Shown piece by piece: positions 33,913 to 42,714 of a stretch of 64,000 nt of DNA. The notes under the pieces are model-generated. The model did no database searches. It had not been told where the DNA came from and saw only the letters and a list, made by a program, of their open reading frames with translations. How positions within the stretch are numbered: position 1 is the first letter of the stretch; each line of letters opens with the position of its first letter. This stretch comes from Actinobacillus indolicus (GTDB lineage Bacteria > Pseudomonadota > Gammaproteobacteria > Enterobacterales > Pasteurellaceae): NCBI RefSeq assembly GCF_901764975.1, contig NZ_CABFKH010000010.1, positions 1 through 64,000 of the forward strand, read 5' to 3'. The translations under genes and the position numbers were made by a program.

Positions 33913-35049
33913 ATGGCTCAACATTACTTACTTTCATCCCAATCTAAACAGCTTTCAATTAAACAAATTTGTCGTTTAACCGACGAACAAGCCTTTCAGA
34001 TGTTAAAAGCCCATCGTTGGGGCAACCCTAATGATATCAATGATGTTTGTTGCCCGTTTTGCGGCATACGCCACCATGCTTATTTTCTTCAATCTCGCAA
34101 ACGTTGGACGTGTAAACATTGCAAACGGAATTTCTATATTACGACGAACACGGCATTTGCTTTTCATAAATTGCCCTTAGTCGATATTCTGTTAGCTATT
34201 TCGCTCTTTGTAAATGAAGTCAAAGGAATTTCAGCAATAACAATGAGTCGTCATTTGAATGTGAACTATAAGACCGCTTTTGTCCTCTGCCATAAATTGC
34301 GTGAAGTACTATTTAAAACCCGTGATTTAAGCCCCTTGCAAGGTGAAATTCACGAAGATGGGGCTTGGGTTAATTTTACATTACGCAAAACTAACTTCGC
34401 TAAAAATCGCTATAAACAGCGACAAAAAGCCGACAAACAAGGACGAAAATTTCCAAAATTCAGACCGACTAAGCGTTGTATCATTAGTCTCAATCAACGG
34501 GCATCTAATGATGAAACATTATGGGGTTCAAATAGAACGATTGTAGCTATGGACTATACTGAAAATGCCAAAACAATTTTGGCATTAAACCATCAATTCG
34601 TGAAACAAGGTAGCGATATTATGTGTGATGAAAATGGGGCGTATTATGACTTAGATTTTCATTACTCACGTTGGAGTGTTAATCATAAAGAATGTTACAG
34701 TGCGAAAGGTATCAACAACAATCTCGCTGAATCCTTTAATGCCCGCTTTCGAGATTTACATCGTGGCGTACATCACAAGTGCGATAACAAGTATGTCCTA
34801 CATTATGCAAATCAAGTTGGGTATATGTCAGACAATCGTCAAAAGTCTAATTTTGACCTATTTAGTGATATTCTCAAACGTTGCTTATGGGTATTACCAT
34901 TAAGAGAATGGGTGGGTTATTGGCAAGGAAATCATCGCACGCAAGAGCTTATTGGCATGACCGCATTTAGCCCTGAAGAAATTTCTCAAAGCTATTTTAA
35001 GGCATTAAACGAACGTATGGCTTACGAAGAACGTTTACTTGCTGCGTAG
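33913..35049 (+). CDS. IS1595-family transposase 2
   Basis: 378-residue homologue of the transposase at 26449, in opposite orientation at the other end of the element. Zinc ribbon CPFCGIRH ... CKHCKR about 47-75, catalytic residues in GEIHEDGAWV, MCDENGAYYDL and INNNLAESFNARFR, all apparently intact. Extra C-terminal residues (GMTAFSPEEISQSYFKALNE) distinguish it from copy 1. Ribosome site AAGGAACACTTT. The terminal repeat is 213 bases after its stop. Confidence 0.92.
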   Translation: MAQHYLLSSQSKQLSIKQICRLTDEQAFQMLKAHRWGNPNDINDVCCPFCGIRHHAYFLQSRKRWTCKHCKRNFYITTNTAFAFHKLPLVDILLAISLFVNEVKGISAITMSRHLNVNYKTAFVLCHKLREVLFKTRDLSPLQGEIHEDGAWVNFTLRKTNFAKNRYKQRQKADKQGRKFPKFRPTKRCIISLNQRASNDETLWGSNRTIVAMDYTENAKTILALNHQFVKQGSDIMCDENGAYYDLDFHYSRWSVNHKECYSAKGINNNLAESFNARFRDLHRGVHHKCDNKYVLHYANQVGYMSDNRQKSNFDLFSDILKRCLWVLPLREWVGYWQGNHRTQELIGMTAFSPEEISQSYFKALNERMAYEERLLAA

Positions 35050-35261
35050 TTCATCACGGGCATTTTTCATTAAATAGAACAAAATGCATTTGAAAAGCTT
35101 ACCTGAAACAAGGTTGAGCGGGTTGGCTACGCTTGTAATAAGGAAATGTTGTGTAATCAGTGAGAAAATCGGCTAGAATTAGGTCAAAGAAATGCTCTTA
35201 ACCCTATTTTGGGCGTTAAGAGCATTGTAAATTTTATTGCGGTTAAGATTGCGTTTTGGGT

Positions 35262-35294
35262 TTTGTGCAACTGCTACATAATACCGAAAAATTT
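35262..35294. repeat. Transposon right end: terminal repeat plus target duplication
   Basis: Exact complement of the left 25-bp repeat at 35262-35286, followed by AAAAATTT at 35287-35294. Confidence 0.85.
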
Positions 35295-35329
35295 TACCAA
35301 ATCTAACCGCTTGTCTTTAAGCGAAAAAA

Positions 35330-36121
35330 TTACGCTTTCGCTTTTTCTGCTGCTTTTACGATCACCGCAAATGCAGGTGCTTTAAGTGACGCACCGCCTA
35401 CTAACGCACCATCAATATCTGGCTGAGTAAATAATTCTGCTGCATTCGCATCATTGACTGAACCGCCGTATTGAATGATCACTTGATCTGCCACTGCTTG
35501 TGACTGTTTTGCAATGTGACCACGAATGAAAGCGTGAACTGCTTGAGCTTGAGCTGGGGTTGCAGATTTACCTGTACCGATTGCCCAAACTGGTTCATAA
35601 GCAATCACTGCACCGTTAAACGCTTCTGCACCTAAAGTATTTAATACCGCATCTAATTGACGAGCGCATACTGCTTCAGTTTGACCTGCTTCGTTTTCTG
35701 CTTCAGTTTCACCGATACATAACACTGGCACTAAACCTGCTTCTTTTAATGCTGCAAATTTTTTCGCAATAAATTCATCGCTCTCTTTGTGGTAAGTACG
35801 ACGCTCAGAGTGACCGATAATGATATATTTCGCACCGAAATCTTTTAACATTGCTGTTGAAATATCACCTGTAAATGCACCTTGTACATTCACATCAACG
35901 TTTTGAGCGCCTAATGCAATGAGTTTCTTCGTGGTGCATTCACAACCACAGCTCGCCAATGCCGCTTCTGCTTCTGCCAAATACATTACTGGCGGTGCGA
36001 TTGCGACATCACAACCTGTAACACCATCAAGTTCTCTTTTTAAACTTTCCACTAATTCTTTAGTGAATGCTTTGCTACCGTTTAATTTCCAGTTACCCAT
36101 TACTAACGGACGACGTGCCAT
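35330..36121 (-). CDS. tpiA: Triosephosphate isomerase
   Basis: Glycolytic isomerase of dihydroxyacetone phosphate and glyceraldehyde-3-phosphate, 263 residues. Catalytic set complete: Asn-x-Lys in GNWKLNGS (10-17), His in IIGHSERR, Glu in [11 protein letters not shown], phosphate loop QYGGSVND. Ribosome site AGGAGAAACAAA precedes the ATG. The terminator hairpin that should follow it was split by the transposon, though its 3' half remains next to the gene. Confidence 0.97.
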   Translation of the reverse strand: MARRPLVMGNWKLNGSKAFTKELVESLKRELDGVTGCDVAIAPPVMYLAEAEAALASCGCECTTKKLIALGAQNVDVNVQGAFTGDISTAMLKDFGAKYIIIGHSERRTYHKESDEFIAKKFAALKEAGLVPVLCIGETEAENEAGQTEAVCARQLDAVLNTLGAEAFNGAVIAYEPVWAIGTGKSATPAQAQAVHAFIRGHIAKQSQAVADQVIIQYGGSVNDANAAELFTQPDIDGALVGGASLKAPAFAVIVKAAEKAKA

Positions 36122-36260
36122 TTTGTTTCTCCTATTCGAGTGAAATGTAAAAATAAAAACGTGTCAACTATACCAAATTTTTACAAGAATTTATTGTTTT
36201 TCCGCAAGATTTCAACTCAAGATCAAAAAATAACTGTTAAAATAGCCATTAAGTAACGAT

Positions 36261-36284
36261 AAGGCACTTTCTCGTGCCTTTTTT
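36261..36284 (+). terminator. Terminator-like hairpin in the truD leader
   Basis: AAGGCAC-TTTCTC-GTGCCTT followed by T-run, ending about 6 bases before the truD ribosome site. It may terminate an upstream transcript or attenuate truD. Confidence 0.6.
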
Positions 36285-36297
36285 AATAGGAAAAACT

Positions 36298-37308
36298 ATG
36301 CAATTAGCATATCTATTCGGCAAACCAACCCAAGCGGGTCGATTGAAAGCAGAATTTGCCGATTTTATTGTCAAAGAAGAACTTGGCTATGATTTGTCAG
36401 GTGATGGGGAATTTGTGGCGGTAAAGATTCGTAAAACCGATGCAAATACCTTGTTTGTGGGCGAAAAGTTGGCAGAATTTGCAGGTATTTCTGCTAAAAA
36501 TATGAGTTATGCTGGGTTAAAAGATCGCCACGCAGTCACAGAACAATGGTTCTGTTTACATTTAGCAGGCAAAGAAACGCCTGATTTTGCACAGTTTCAA
36601 CTCGATGGCGTAGAAATCATTGAAGTCACTCGCCATAACCGCAAAATTCGGGTAGGAAGTTTGGCTGGCAATCATTTTGAGTTATTGTTGAGAGAGGTAA
36701 AAGAGAGCAATGATCTCACCGCTCGTTTGCAACAAATACAAGCGGTCGGGTTTCCGAATTATTTTACCGAACAGCGTTTTGGTCGAGACGGGCATAATTT
36801 AACCCAAGCACAGCGTTGGGCGAAAGGCGAAATTTCAGTTAAAGATCGCAAAAAACGCAGTTTTTATCTTTCTGCTGCTCGTAGTGAAATTTTCAATCTT
36901 GTGGTGTCTAACCGTATTGAGCTTGGTTTGACCCAGCAAGTATTAGAAAATGATTTAATGCAACTGGCAGGTTCAAATAGCTGGTTTGTGGCGAAAGCGG
37001 AAGAACTTGCAGAACTTAACAAGCGGTTGGAATTGCAAGATATTTTACTTACCGCACCGCTTGTCGGTGAAAACTCTGCGACACAAACGGTGTCTGAGTA
37101 TGAGCAAAAAATCGTAGTGGAACATCAAGATCTGCTGGCATTAATGGCAAAAGAACGAATGAACGCTGCTCGCCGTGCGATGTTCTGTAAACCACAACAC
37201 TTTGAATGGGTATTTGAAGAGGAAGGTTTACGGTTGAAATTCTTTTTAGATGCTGGCTGTTATGCTACGGCGTTGGTGAGAGAATTAATTCAAATTGAAG
37301 ATAAATAA
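36298..37308 (+). CDS. truD: tRNA pseudouridine(13) synthase TruD
   Basis: Makes pseudouridine 13 in tRNA-Glu. 336 residues from the ATG at 36298, chosen for AGGAAAAACT directly before it. The family signature with catalytic Asp is [13 protein letters not shown] about 76-88, and [14 protein letters not shown] about 152-165 is typical. First gene of truD-surE-yqaA; nine bases separate it from surE. Confidence 0.95.
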   Translation: MQLAYLFGKPTQAGRLKAEFADFIVKEELGYDLSGDGEFVAVKIRKTDANTLFVGEKLAEFAGISAKNMSYAGLKDRHAVTEQWFCLHLAGKETPDFAQFQLDGVEIIEVTRHNRKIRVGSLAGNHFELLLREVKESNDLTARLQQIQAVGFPNYFTEQRFGRDGHNLTQAQRWAKGEISVKDRKKRSFYLSAARSEIFNLVVSNRIELGLTQQVLENDLMQLAGSNSWFVAKAEELAELNKRLELQDILLTAPLVGENSATQTVSEYEQKIVVEHQDLLALMAKERMNAARRAMFCKPQHFEWVFEEEGLRLKFFLDAGCYATALVRELIQIEDK

Positions 37309-37317
37309 AGGATTAGA

Positions 37318-38082
37318 ATGAATATTTTATTAAGCAATGACGATGGCTTTCACGCTCACGGCATTCAAGTATTGGCAAAAACATTAAGAGAAGCAGGACA
37401 TAAAGTAACCATTGTTGCCCCTGATCGCAATCGTAGTGCGGCATCGAGCTGTTTAACCTTGGTCGATCCATTACGTGTACACCAATTTGAAACGGGCGAT
37501 TATGCAATTATCGCAGGCACGCCAGCAGATTGTGTACATTTAGCGTTAAACGGCTTACTGGATGAGCCATTTGAACTTGTTGTTTCAGGGATTAATCATG
37601 GGGCAAATTTAGGTGATGATGTGATTTATTCTGGAACTGTTGCGGCTGCGCTTGAAGGTCGTCATTTGCCCTTACCTTCGATTGCTGTTTCCCTTGTTGG
37701 ACACAAAGGGGCTAATTATTTGGTTGGACAGTGCCATTTTGAAACTGCCGCACAAGTGGTATTAGATTTATTGCCAAAAGTGGTGACCGATAAAATTCCA
37801 GCTAACCAAGTATTAAATGTCAATGTGCCAAATGTGCCTTACACAGAACTTAAAGGAATGATGGTTACTCGTTTGGGCGACCGCTCACCTGCGGCAGAAA
37901 TCATTAAACAGCAAGATCCTCGAGGTTCAAATGTTTATTGGATTGGTGCAAGTGGTAAACCGACAGATGAAAGCGAAGGTACAGATTTCTATGCCATTAA
38001 TCATAACTATGTGTCTATCACACCTGTACAAGCAGATATGACAGCACATCAATCTATTCAAACTTTAAAAGAGATTTTATAA
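37318..38082 (+). CDS. surE: 5'/3'-nucleotidase SurE
   Basis: Metal-dependent nucleotidase/exopolyphosphatase of stationary phase, 254 residues. Metal-binding Asp8-Asp9 in [21 protein letters not shown] about 36-49, [15 protein letters not shown] about 88-102 and [11 protein letters not shown] are all present. yqaA starts at the next base after its stop. Confidence 0.96.
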   Translation: MNILLSNDDGFHAHGIQVLAKTLREAGHKVTIVAPDRNRSAASSCLTLVDPLRVHQFETGDYAIIAGTPADCVHLALNGLLDEPFELVVSGINHGANLGDDVIYSGTVAAALEGRHLPLPSIAVSLVGHKGANYLVGQCHFETAAQVVLDLLPKVVTDKIPANQVLNVNVPNVPYTELKGMMVTRLGDRSPAAEIIKQQDPRGSNVYWIGASGKPTDESEGTDFYAINHNYVSITPVQADMTAHQSIQTLKEIL

Positions 38083-38667
38083 ATGAAATTATTCGGAGCA
38101 ATTTATGATAAAACGATGGAATGGTCAAAACATCGTTTTGCTGCATTTTGGTTAAGTTTTGTCAGTTTTATTGAGGCGATTTTCTTCCCCATTCCGCCTG
38201 ATGTGATGCTGATTCCAATGTCGATGAGTAAACCACAGATGGCAACGCGTTATGCCATTTATACTACTATTGCCTCTGTGCTTGGCGGTATTATCGGCTA
38301 CGGCATCGGCTTGTACGCATTTGATTGGGTAAAAGATATTATTGCTGATTGGGGAATGCAAGCAAACTTTGACAAAGCGATGTCATGGTTTGAAACGTGG
38401 GGTGTGGCAATCGTCTTTTTAGCTGGTTTTTCACCAATTCCATTTAAGGTGTTTACCGTATGTGCAGGTGTAATGCAGATGGCATTTTTACCTTTTGTAT
38501 TAACGGCTGCAATTTCTCGTTTTGCTCGATTCATTCTTGTGGCAAAATTATCAGCATGGGGCGGTGAGAAATACGCAGATAAGATCCGTCGTTCTATCGA
38601 ATTAATTGGTTGGGGTACAGTAGCTGCAGCTGTTGTCGCCTATGTTCTTTATACCTTATTAAAATAG
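38083..38667 (+). CDS. DedA-related membrane protein YqaA
   Basis: 194-residue inner-membrane protein of the VTT/DedA-like (SNARE-associated) family, YqaA type. Four or five hydrophobic segments; the amphipathic FIEAIFFPIPPDVMLIP and GFSPIPFKVFTVCAGVMQM segments are the two re-entrant family loops. Relatives are linked to lipid flipping and membrane stress, but the substrate here is unknown. Placed between surE and the LysM lipoproteins. Confidence 0.88.
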   Translation: MKLFGAIYDKTMEWSKHRFAAFWLSFVSFIEAIFFPIPPDVMLIPMSMSKPQMATRYAIYTTIASVLGGIIGYGIGLYAFDWVKDIIADWGMQANFDKAMSWFETWGVAIVFLAGFSPIPFKVFTVCAGVMQMAFLPFVLTAAISRFARFILVAKLSAWGGEKYADKIRRSIELIGWGTVAAAVVAYVLYTLLK

Positions 38668-38675
38668 AGGCTATT

Positions 38676-39176
38676 ATGAAAAAATCATTTCTTCTACTTC
38701 CATTAGCTGCTGCAGTATTAACAGCGTGTTCATCAAATACATCTGAAACCTCTCCAAATGTGGAAGTGACAGAGGCAGGTTCTGCATGGCAAACTGAGGT
38801 TCAACAAGTTGAAATGCCAAGTTCAATGACACAACCGAGCTATCCAGCACAACAACCAACCTATACGCCAGTGCCGCAACCAACTTACGGTCAACCACAA
38901 CCAACTTATAGCCAACCAAGCTATGGTCAAACGAATGTGAGTGGCGCAAGTGAAATGGTCGGAAACTGTAATGTGGTTAGAGATGGTAATAACACCCCAA
39001 TTTACAGCCAAATTCAGAAAGGTTGCTATACCGATAACTCTTATACGGTTGGAAAGCATGATACTTGGTTCTTAGTTGCGTACTTAACAGGGCAAACAGC
39101 AAATCAACTTGCTGCATTAAACAACTTAAGTACGACTACGCCATTAAAAGTGGGGCAGGTTTTACGTGTGAGATAA
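38676..39176 (+). CDS. LysM-domain lipoprotein, paralogue of NlpD without LytM domain
   Basis: 166 residues from ATG 38676 (GAGGCTATT ribosome site). Lipoprotein signal MKKSFLLLPLAAAVLTAC with lipobox Cys18, a Pro/Gln/Tyr-rich linker with PQPTYGQPQPTYSQPSYGQ repeats, and one C-terminal LysM domain (NSYTVGKHDTWFLVAYLTG to the end). The signal and LysM parts are close copies of those in the next gene, nlpD, but the LytM domain is missing. Likely an outer-membrane peptidoglycan-binding lipoprotein arising from duplication. Confidence 0.85.
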   Translation: MKKSFLLLPLAAAVLTACSSNTSETSPNVEVTEAGSAWQTEVQQVEMPSSMTQPSYPAQQPTYTPVPQPTYGQPQPTYSQPSYGQTNVSGASEMVGNCNVVRDGNNTPIYSQIQKGCYTDNSYTVGKHDTWFLVAYLTGQTANQLAALNNLSTTTPLKVGQVLRVR

Positions 39177-39226
39177 TTCCTATTTAGGATATATTTTTCT
39201 TCACATATATAGCATTATTATTTTTT

Positions 39227-39255
39227 AGAGCGCCAGTATTGGCGTTCTTATTTTG
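39227..39255 (+). terminator. Terminator between the two LysM genes
   Basis: AGAGCGCCA-GTAT-TGGCGTTCT followed by TATTTTG, a 9-bp stem with one wobble pair, 51 bases after the first LysM gene. Confidence 0.7.
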
Positions 39256-39272
39256 TTTCAAGGACATTTAGA

Positions 39273-40523
39273 ATGAAAAAATCTTTTTTATTACTTCCAT
39301 TAGCAGCGCTTGTGTTGACTGCTTGTGGCTCTAATACTCCAGCACCTGTTGTTAATGCGGATGGTGCAGACCTTTCACCTGGTGTAATGCAACCTGTTTC
39401 AGGCACAGGTGCAACAGACACTAGCTATGGCTGGCAAACCGATGTGCAAAGTACATCTATGCCAACAACGATGACAACACCAACTTATACACCGCCCCCA
39501 GCTCCACAGCCTGTGTATCAAGCACCACAACCAACCTACGAAGCACCACAACCTGTTGCAAAACCTAAGCCTGTGCCAGTAGAAAAGCCAAAAGCAACGA
39601 CAGTGAAAAAACCTGTTCCACAAGATTTTACGATTCCACGTGATGAGAACAACGCGCCAATTTATAGTCAAATTGATAAAGGTTTCTATAACGGCGATAC
39701 CTATACCGTACGTAAAGGCGATACTATGTTCTTAATTGCTTACATTGCAGGTAAAGATGTCAAAGAAGTGGCTGCATTAAACAATATGAGCGAACCTTAT
39801 CAACTGCGTGTAGGACAAACCTTAAAACTTGGTAATACACAAGCAGCTGAACCTGTACAGCAAACTGCACAAGCTGTAGCACCTAAACCAGCTCCAAAAC
39901 CAGTTCAAGTTGAACCTGTTGTCACTTATACCCAAGCACCAAATGGCACGGCTTATGGTTCTGATGGCACTATTACTGGTCCTGTAAAAGCAGGTTCTGG
40001 AACTGCTCCTGTTACTCGCCCTGCGGTAACAGCAAGTGCTGGAACAGCAGTCACTGCAACAGCAGGAACTGCAACACCACGTGTAACAGCAACGACTGCA
40101 ACTAGCCCGAGTGCACCAAGTTATAACACCACCCCAGCACCAGCTACTTCATCAATCAAATGGCAATGGCCAACGCAAGGCCGTGTGATTTCAGGTTTCT
40201 CATCATCTGAAGGTGGTAACAAAGGTTTAGATATTGCAGGAACAAAAGGCCAAGCGGTTAAAGCAGCAGCGGCAGGCCGTGTCGTTTACGCTGGTAACGC
40301 ACTACAAGGTTACGGTAACTTAATTATCATCAAACATAATGATGACTTCTTGAGTGCTTATGCACACAACGATAGCATCAAAGTAGAAGAACAAGATAAC
40401 GTTAAAGCGGGCGAAACCATTGCGACTTTAGGTAGCACTGGTACAAACAGCAACAAACTTCACTTTGAAATTCGTTATCAAGGTAAGTCTGTTGACCCTG
40501 CACGTTATTTACCAAGACAGTAA
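39273..40523 (+). CDS. nlpD: Murein hydrolase activator lipoprotein NlpD (LppB)
   Basis: 416 residues. Lipoprotein signal with Cys18 (LVLTACGSN), proline-rich linker, LysM domain about 147-190 (DTYTVRKGDTMFLIAYIAGK), a long Pro/Ala/Thr-rich spacer, and a C-terminal LytM/M23 domain about 300-414. The zinc ligands are degenerate (GLDIAG without the preceding His, NKLHFEIR instead of HLHFE), as in NlpD proteins that activate amidases rather than cut peptidoglycan. It sits after surE-yqaA, the usual neighbourhood. Confidence 0.93.
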   Translation: MKKSFLLLPLAALVLTACGSNTPAPVVNADGADLSPGVMQPVSGTGATDTSYGWQTDVQSTSMPTTMTTPTYTPPPAPQPVYQAPQPTYEAPQPVAKPKPVPVEKPKATTVKKPVPQDFTIPRDENNAPIYSQIDKGFYNGDTYTVRKGDTMFLIAYIAGKDVKEVAALNNMSEPYQLRVGQTLKLGNTQAAEPVQQTAQAVAPKPAPKPVQVEPVVTYTQAPNGTAYGSDGTITGPVKAGSGTAPVTRPAVTASAGTAVTATAGTATPRVTATTATSPSAPSYNTTPAPATSSIKWQWPTQGRVISGFSSSEGGNKGLDIAGTKGQAVKAAAAGRVVYAGNALQGYGNLIIIKHNDDFLSAYAHNDSIKVEEQDNVKAGETIATLGSTGTNSNKLHFEIRYQGKSVDPARYLPRQ

Positions 40524-40526
40524 GCG

Positions 40527-40895
40527 ATGTTAAAGCCATTTATGACCTTAGGTTTAACGGCTGCATTAATGGCTTGTTCGCCAACATCGAGCGAGCAAGC
40601 TATTGGCGGAAAAAAAGATAAACACGGCTGTTTATCTTCAGCGGGGCAAAGTTACTCTTATTTGAAGCAACAGTGTGTGCAACTATTTAACGTAGCAGAC
40701 ATTAGCCTACAAGATACAGCCAATGACACCTTAGCTGTTTATGTGATCTTATCTGAAGATAAAGCACAAGCGGAAGTCTTTGCAGTAGATCTTCCCGAGA
40801 ATACCATCCTGAACGTCGTTAAAGGTGGCTATGTATCTCCAGATAAAAAAGTCCGCTTACGTAAAACAGAAACGACTTGGAAAATCACGAAGTAG
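40527..40895 (+). CDS. Hypothetical lipoprotein
   Basis: 122 residues; family not recognised. Lipoprotein signal MLKPFMTLGLTAALMAC with lipobox Cys17, two further cysteines that could form a disulfide (about 35 and 49), beta-rich remainder ending KVRLRKTETTWKITK. It starts three bases after nlpD and precedes a strong terminator, so it is co-transcribed with nlpD and probably acts in the envelope. Confidence 0.75.
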   Translation: MLKPFMTLGLTAALMACSPTSSEQAIGGKKDKHGCLSSAGQSYSYLKQQCVQLFNVADISLQDTANDTLAVYVILSEDKAQAEVFAVDLPENTILNVVKGGYVSPDKKVRLRKTETTWKITK

Positions 40896-40919
40896 TTTTG
40901 CAAAAAATTCAACAAATCT

Positions 40920-40945
40920 GACCGCTTGTAACAAGCGGTCTTTTT
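40920..40945 (+). terminator. Uptake-signal terminator after nlpD cluster
   Basis: GACCGCTTGT-A-ACAAGCGGTC, a 10-bp stem with almost no loop, followed by five T. Both arms are full uptake signals with the extra C. Confidence 0.85.
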
Positions 40946-40958
40946 ACAAGGAGAGATG

Positions 40959-41519
40959 ATGACAATACGTTGTAGCTGGGCGGGTGACAGCGAAATTTAT
41001 GTGAATTACCATGATAACGAATGGGGTAAACCTGAATATTACAGCCAGAAACTGTTTGAAAAAATCTGCCTTGAAGGGCAGCAAGCTGGGCTATCTTGGA
41101 TCACAGTACTCAAAAAACGAGAAACCTATCGTGAAGCCTTTTATCATTTCGATCCTGTTAAAATTGCCAAAATGACAGAAGCCGATCTTGATCAACTTAT
41201 GCAAAATACAGGTTTGATCCGCCATCGTGCTAAGCTAGAAGCGATTGTCAAAAATGCGAAAGCCTATCTCGCCATGCAAGCCAACGGCGAAGACTTTAGC
41301 CAATTTATCTGGTCTTTTGTGAATGGCAAACCACAAATTAACGATGTTCCCACGTTAAGTGCTGTTCCAGCCAAAACGAGTGTTTCAACGGCGATGTCTA
41401 AGGCATTGAAAAAGAAAGGTTTTGTCTTTGTCGGAGAAACCACTTGCTATGCCTTTATGCAATCAATGGGGCTTGTTGATGATCATTTGAATAGCTGTTT
41501 TTGTAAAACGAAATCGTAA
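40959..41519 (+). CDS. tag: DNA-3-methyladenine glycosylase I
   Basis: Base-excision repair of 3-methyladenine. 186 residues from the second of two adjacent ATGs, which has better spacing from AAGGAG. CSWAGDSEIYVNYHDNEWG at the N-terminus and DDHLNSCFCK at the C-terminus hold the Cys/His zinc ligands of Tag. Start of a short run of same-strand genes (tag, PPTase, psiE, nudF). Confidence 0.95.
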   Translation: MTIRCSWAGDSEIYVNYHDNEWGKPEYYSQKLFEKICLEGQQAGLSWITVLKKRETYREAFYHFDPVKIAKMTEADLDQLMQNTGLIRHRAKLEAIVKNAKAYLAMQANGEDFSQFIWSFVNGKPQINDVPTLSAVPAKTSVSTAMSKALKKKGFVFVGETTCYAFMQSMGLVDDHLNSCFCKTKS

Positions 41520-41527
41520 AAAAAATC

Positions 41528-42265
41528 ATGGAAACTGACCGCTTGCACATTATTTTTGCTCATCATGATGAAGATATTCCTGATATATTTTTAGATTATG
41601 CTAAACCTAAAAATATATTAGAAAAAGCATTATCTGAAAAGCAAATTAAAAAATGGAAAAGTCGCCGCATGGCTTATTTTCTATTAACCCAACTTTTTGA
41701 AAAATTTAATTTAGACACACATTTATTAAATCAAATTGAAAAAACAGCCAGTGGTAGACCTTTTATTTCTCATCCTTATATTGATTTTAATATTAGTCAC
41801 TCTGGTGATTGGGTAGCCATTATTTTTTCATATCATAATCCATTAAAAGCAGTGGGAATTGATATTGAACATCCGCAAAAAGTCAGACGTTTTCATGATT
41901 TACTGCATTACTATGCAAGTGAGCAAGAGATTACTGAAATTCTCAATCCCAAAATTTTACCTGAATTAACTTCTCTAGATGCTCGCTTCTACCTGAGCTG
42001 GTGCTTACGAGAAGCCGTGCTTAAATCTCAAGGTGTTGGTATTGTTAAGCTTAAAGAAGTGACTCACTCCTTAAGTAAGCAAACACTGACAACAGCATAT
42101 AGCCCAAGTGGACACTTACATTTTTATTATCAACTTCCATTTTATTTAGCTTACTTCTTTGAGCAATCACAATCTATGTTATCATTGCCTATACTTCAAC
42201 AATGGCATAATAATCAATTTATTCCCTTAACAGATATTCAACCTATTATTTATCAAGTAAATTAA
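41528..42265 (+). CDS. 4'-phosphopantetheinyl transferase superfamily protein
   Basis: 245-residue Sfp-type transferase that would attach phosphopantetheine to a carrier protein. Magnesium/CoA motifs are VGIDIEHPQ about 118-126 and WCLREAVLKSQG about 158-169, the WxxxEAxxK signature; FNISHSGDW precedes them. No polyketide or peptide synthetase is near, so the acceptor may be fatty-acid ACP. It starts eight bases after tag. The gene is more AT-rich than tag. Confidence 0.88.
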   Translation: METDRLHIIFAHHDEDIPDIFLDYAKPKNILEKALSEKQIKKWKSRRMAYFLLTQLFEKFNLDTHLLNQIEKTASGRPFISHPYIDFNISHSGDWVAIIFSYHNPLKAVGIDIEHPQKVRRFHDLLHYYASEQEITEILNPKILPELTSLDARFYLSWCLREAVLKSQGVGIVKLKEVTHSLSKQTLTTAYSPSGHLHFYYQLPFYLAYFFEQSQSMLSLPILQQWHNNQFIPLTDIQPIIYQVN

Positions 42266-42272
42266 GGATACT

Positions 42273-42704
42273 ATGACGAATACCAATTTAAATACTAATT
42301 TAGAAAGTAAACACTCTCGGTTTGGAAAATTAATTTCAGAAGGATTTCAATGGATTTTAAATATTTCTTTATTAGCCATCGGTTCCATTCTTGCTTATTC
42401 CCTTTTCTATGAAGCTTATACATTAATTGATTTATTTTTTAATCACAGCGATAAATTTCAAATTGTAGAAAAAATTGTTATTTTCTTTTTATATTTTGAA
42501 TTTTTAGCCTTAATTGTTCAATATTTTAAATACAACTATCATTTCCCATTACGCTATTTTTTATATATCGGTATTACGGCAATGGTACGTTTAATTATTG
42601 TTGATCACTCAAATGCAATGCATACGCTACTTTTTGCTCTTGCCATTTTAGTGATGGTTGTCGCACTCTATGTCGTCCATACCGACCGTTTACGTAAAAG
42701 CTAA
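42273..42704 (+). CDS. psiE: Phosphate-starvation-inducible PsiE family protein
   Basis: 143-residue inner-membrane protein with four hydrophobic segments (about 25-50, 67-85, 92-108, 115-137) and the conserved FPLRYFLYIGITAMVRLIIV stretch of PsiE. Function unknown; in E. coli it responds to phosphate limitation. Seven bases after the PPTase gene. Confidence 0.85.
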   Translation: MTNTNLNTNLESKHSRFGKLISEGFQWILNISLLAIGSILAYSLFYEAYTLIDLFFNHSDKFQIVEKIVIFFLYFEFLALIVQYFKYNYHFPLRYFLYIGITAMVRLIIVDHSNAMHTLLFALAILVMVVALYVVHTDRLRKS

Positions 42705-42714
42705 GGAGAGAGTC

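Larger units (their letters stand above)
25390..35286. mobile_element. IS1595-type transposon carrying a LlaJI-like restriction system
   Basis: 9897 bp bounded by perfect 25-bp inverted repeats (starting CGGTATTATGTAGCAG) and 8-bp direct repeats AAAAATTT, the target-duplication length of the IS1595 family. Contents in order: coiled-coil ORF, accessory ORF, transposase 1, controller, two methyltransferase-like genes, McrB-like motor, LlaJI-type nuclease, candidate small RNA, unknown ORF, transposase 2. No internal copies of the terminal repeat are seen, so the whole may move as one unit. The interior is more AT-rich than the flanking genome. Confidence 0.85.

Noticed and set aside
33761..33979. 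72-codon ORF before transposase 2
   Set aside because: It overlaps the transposase start in another frame, has no ribosome site and shows no recognisable sequence.
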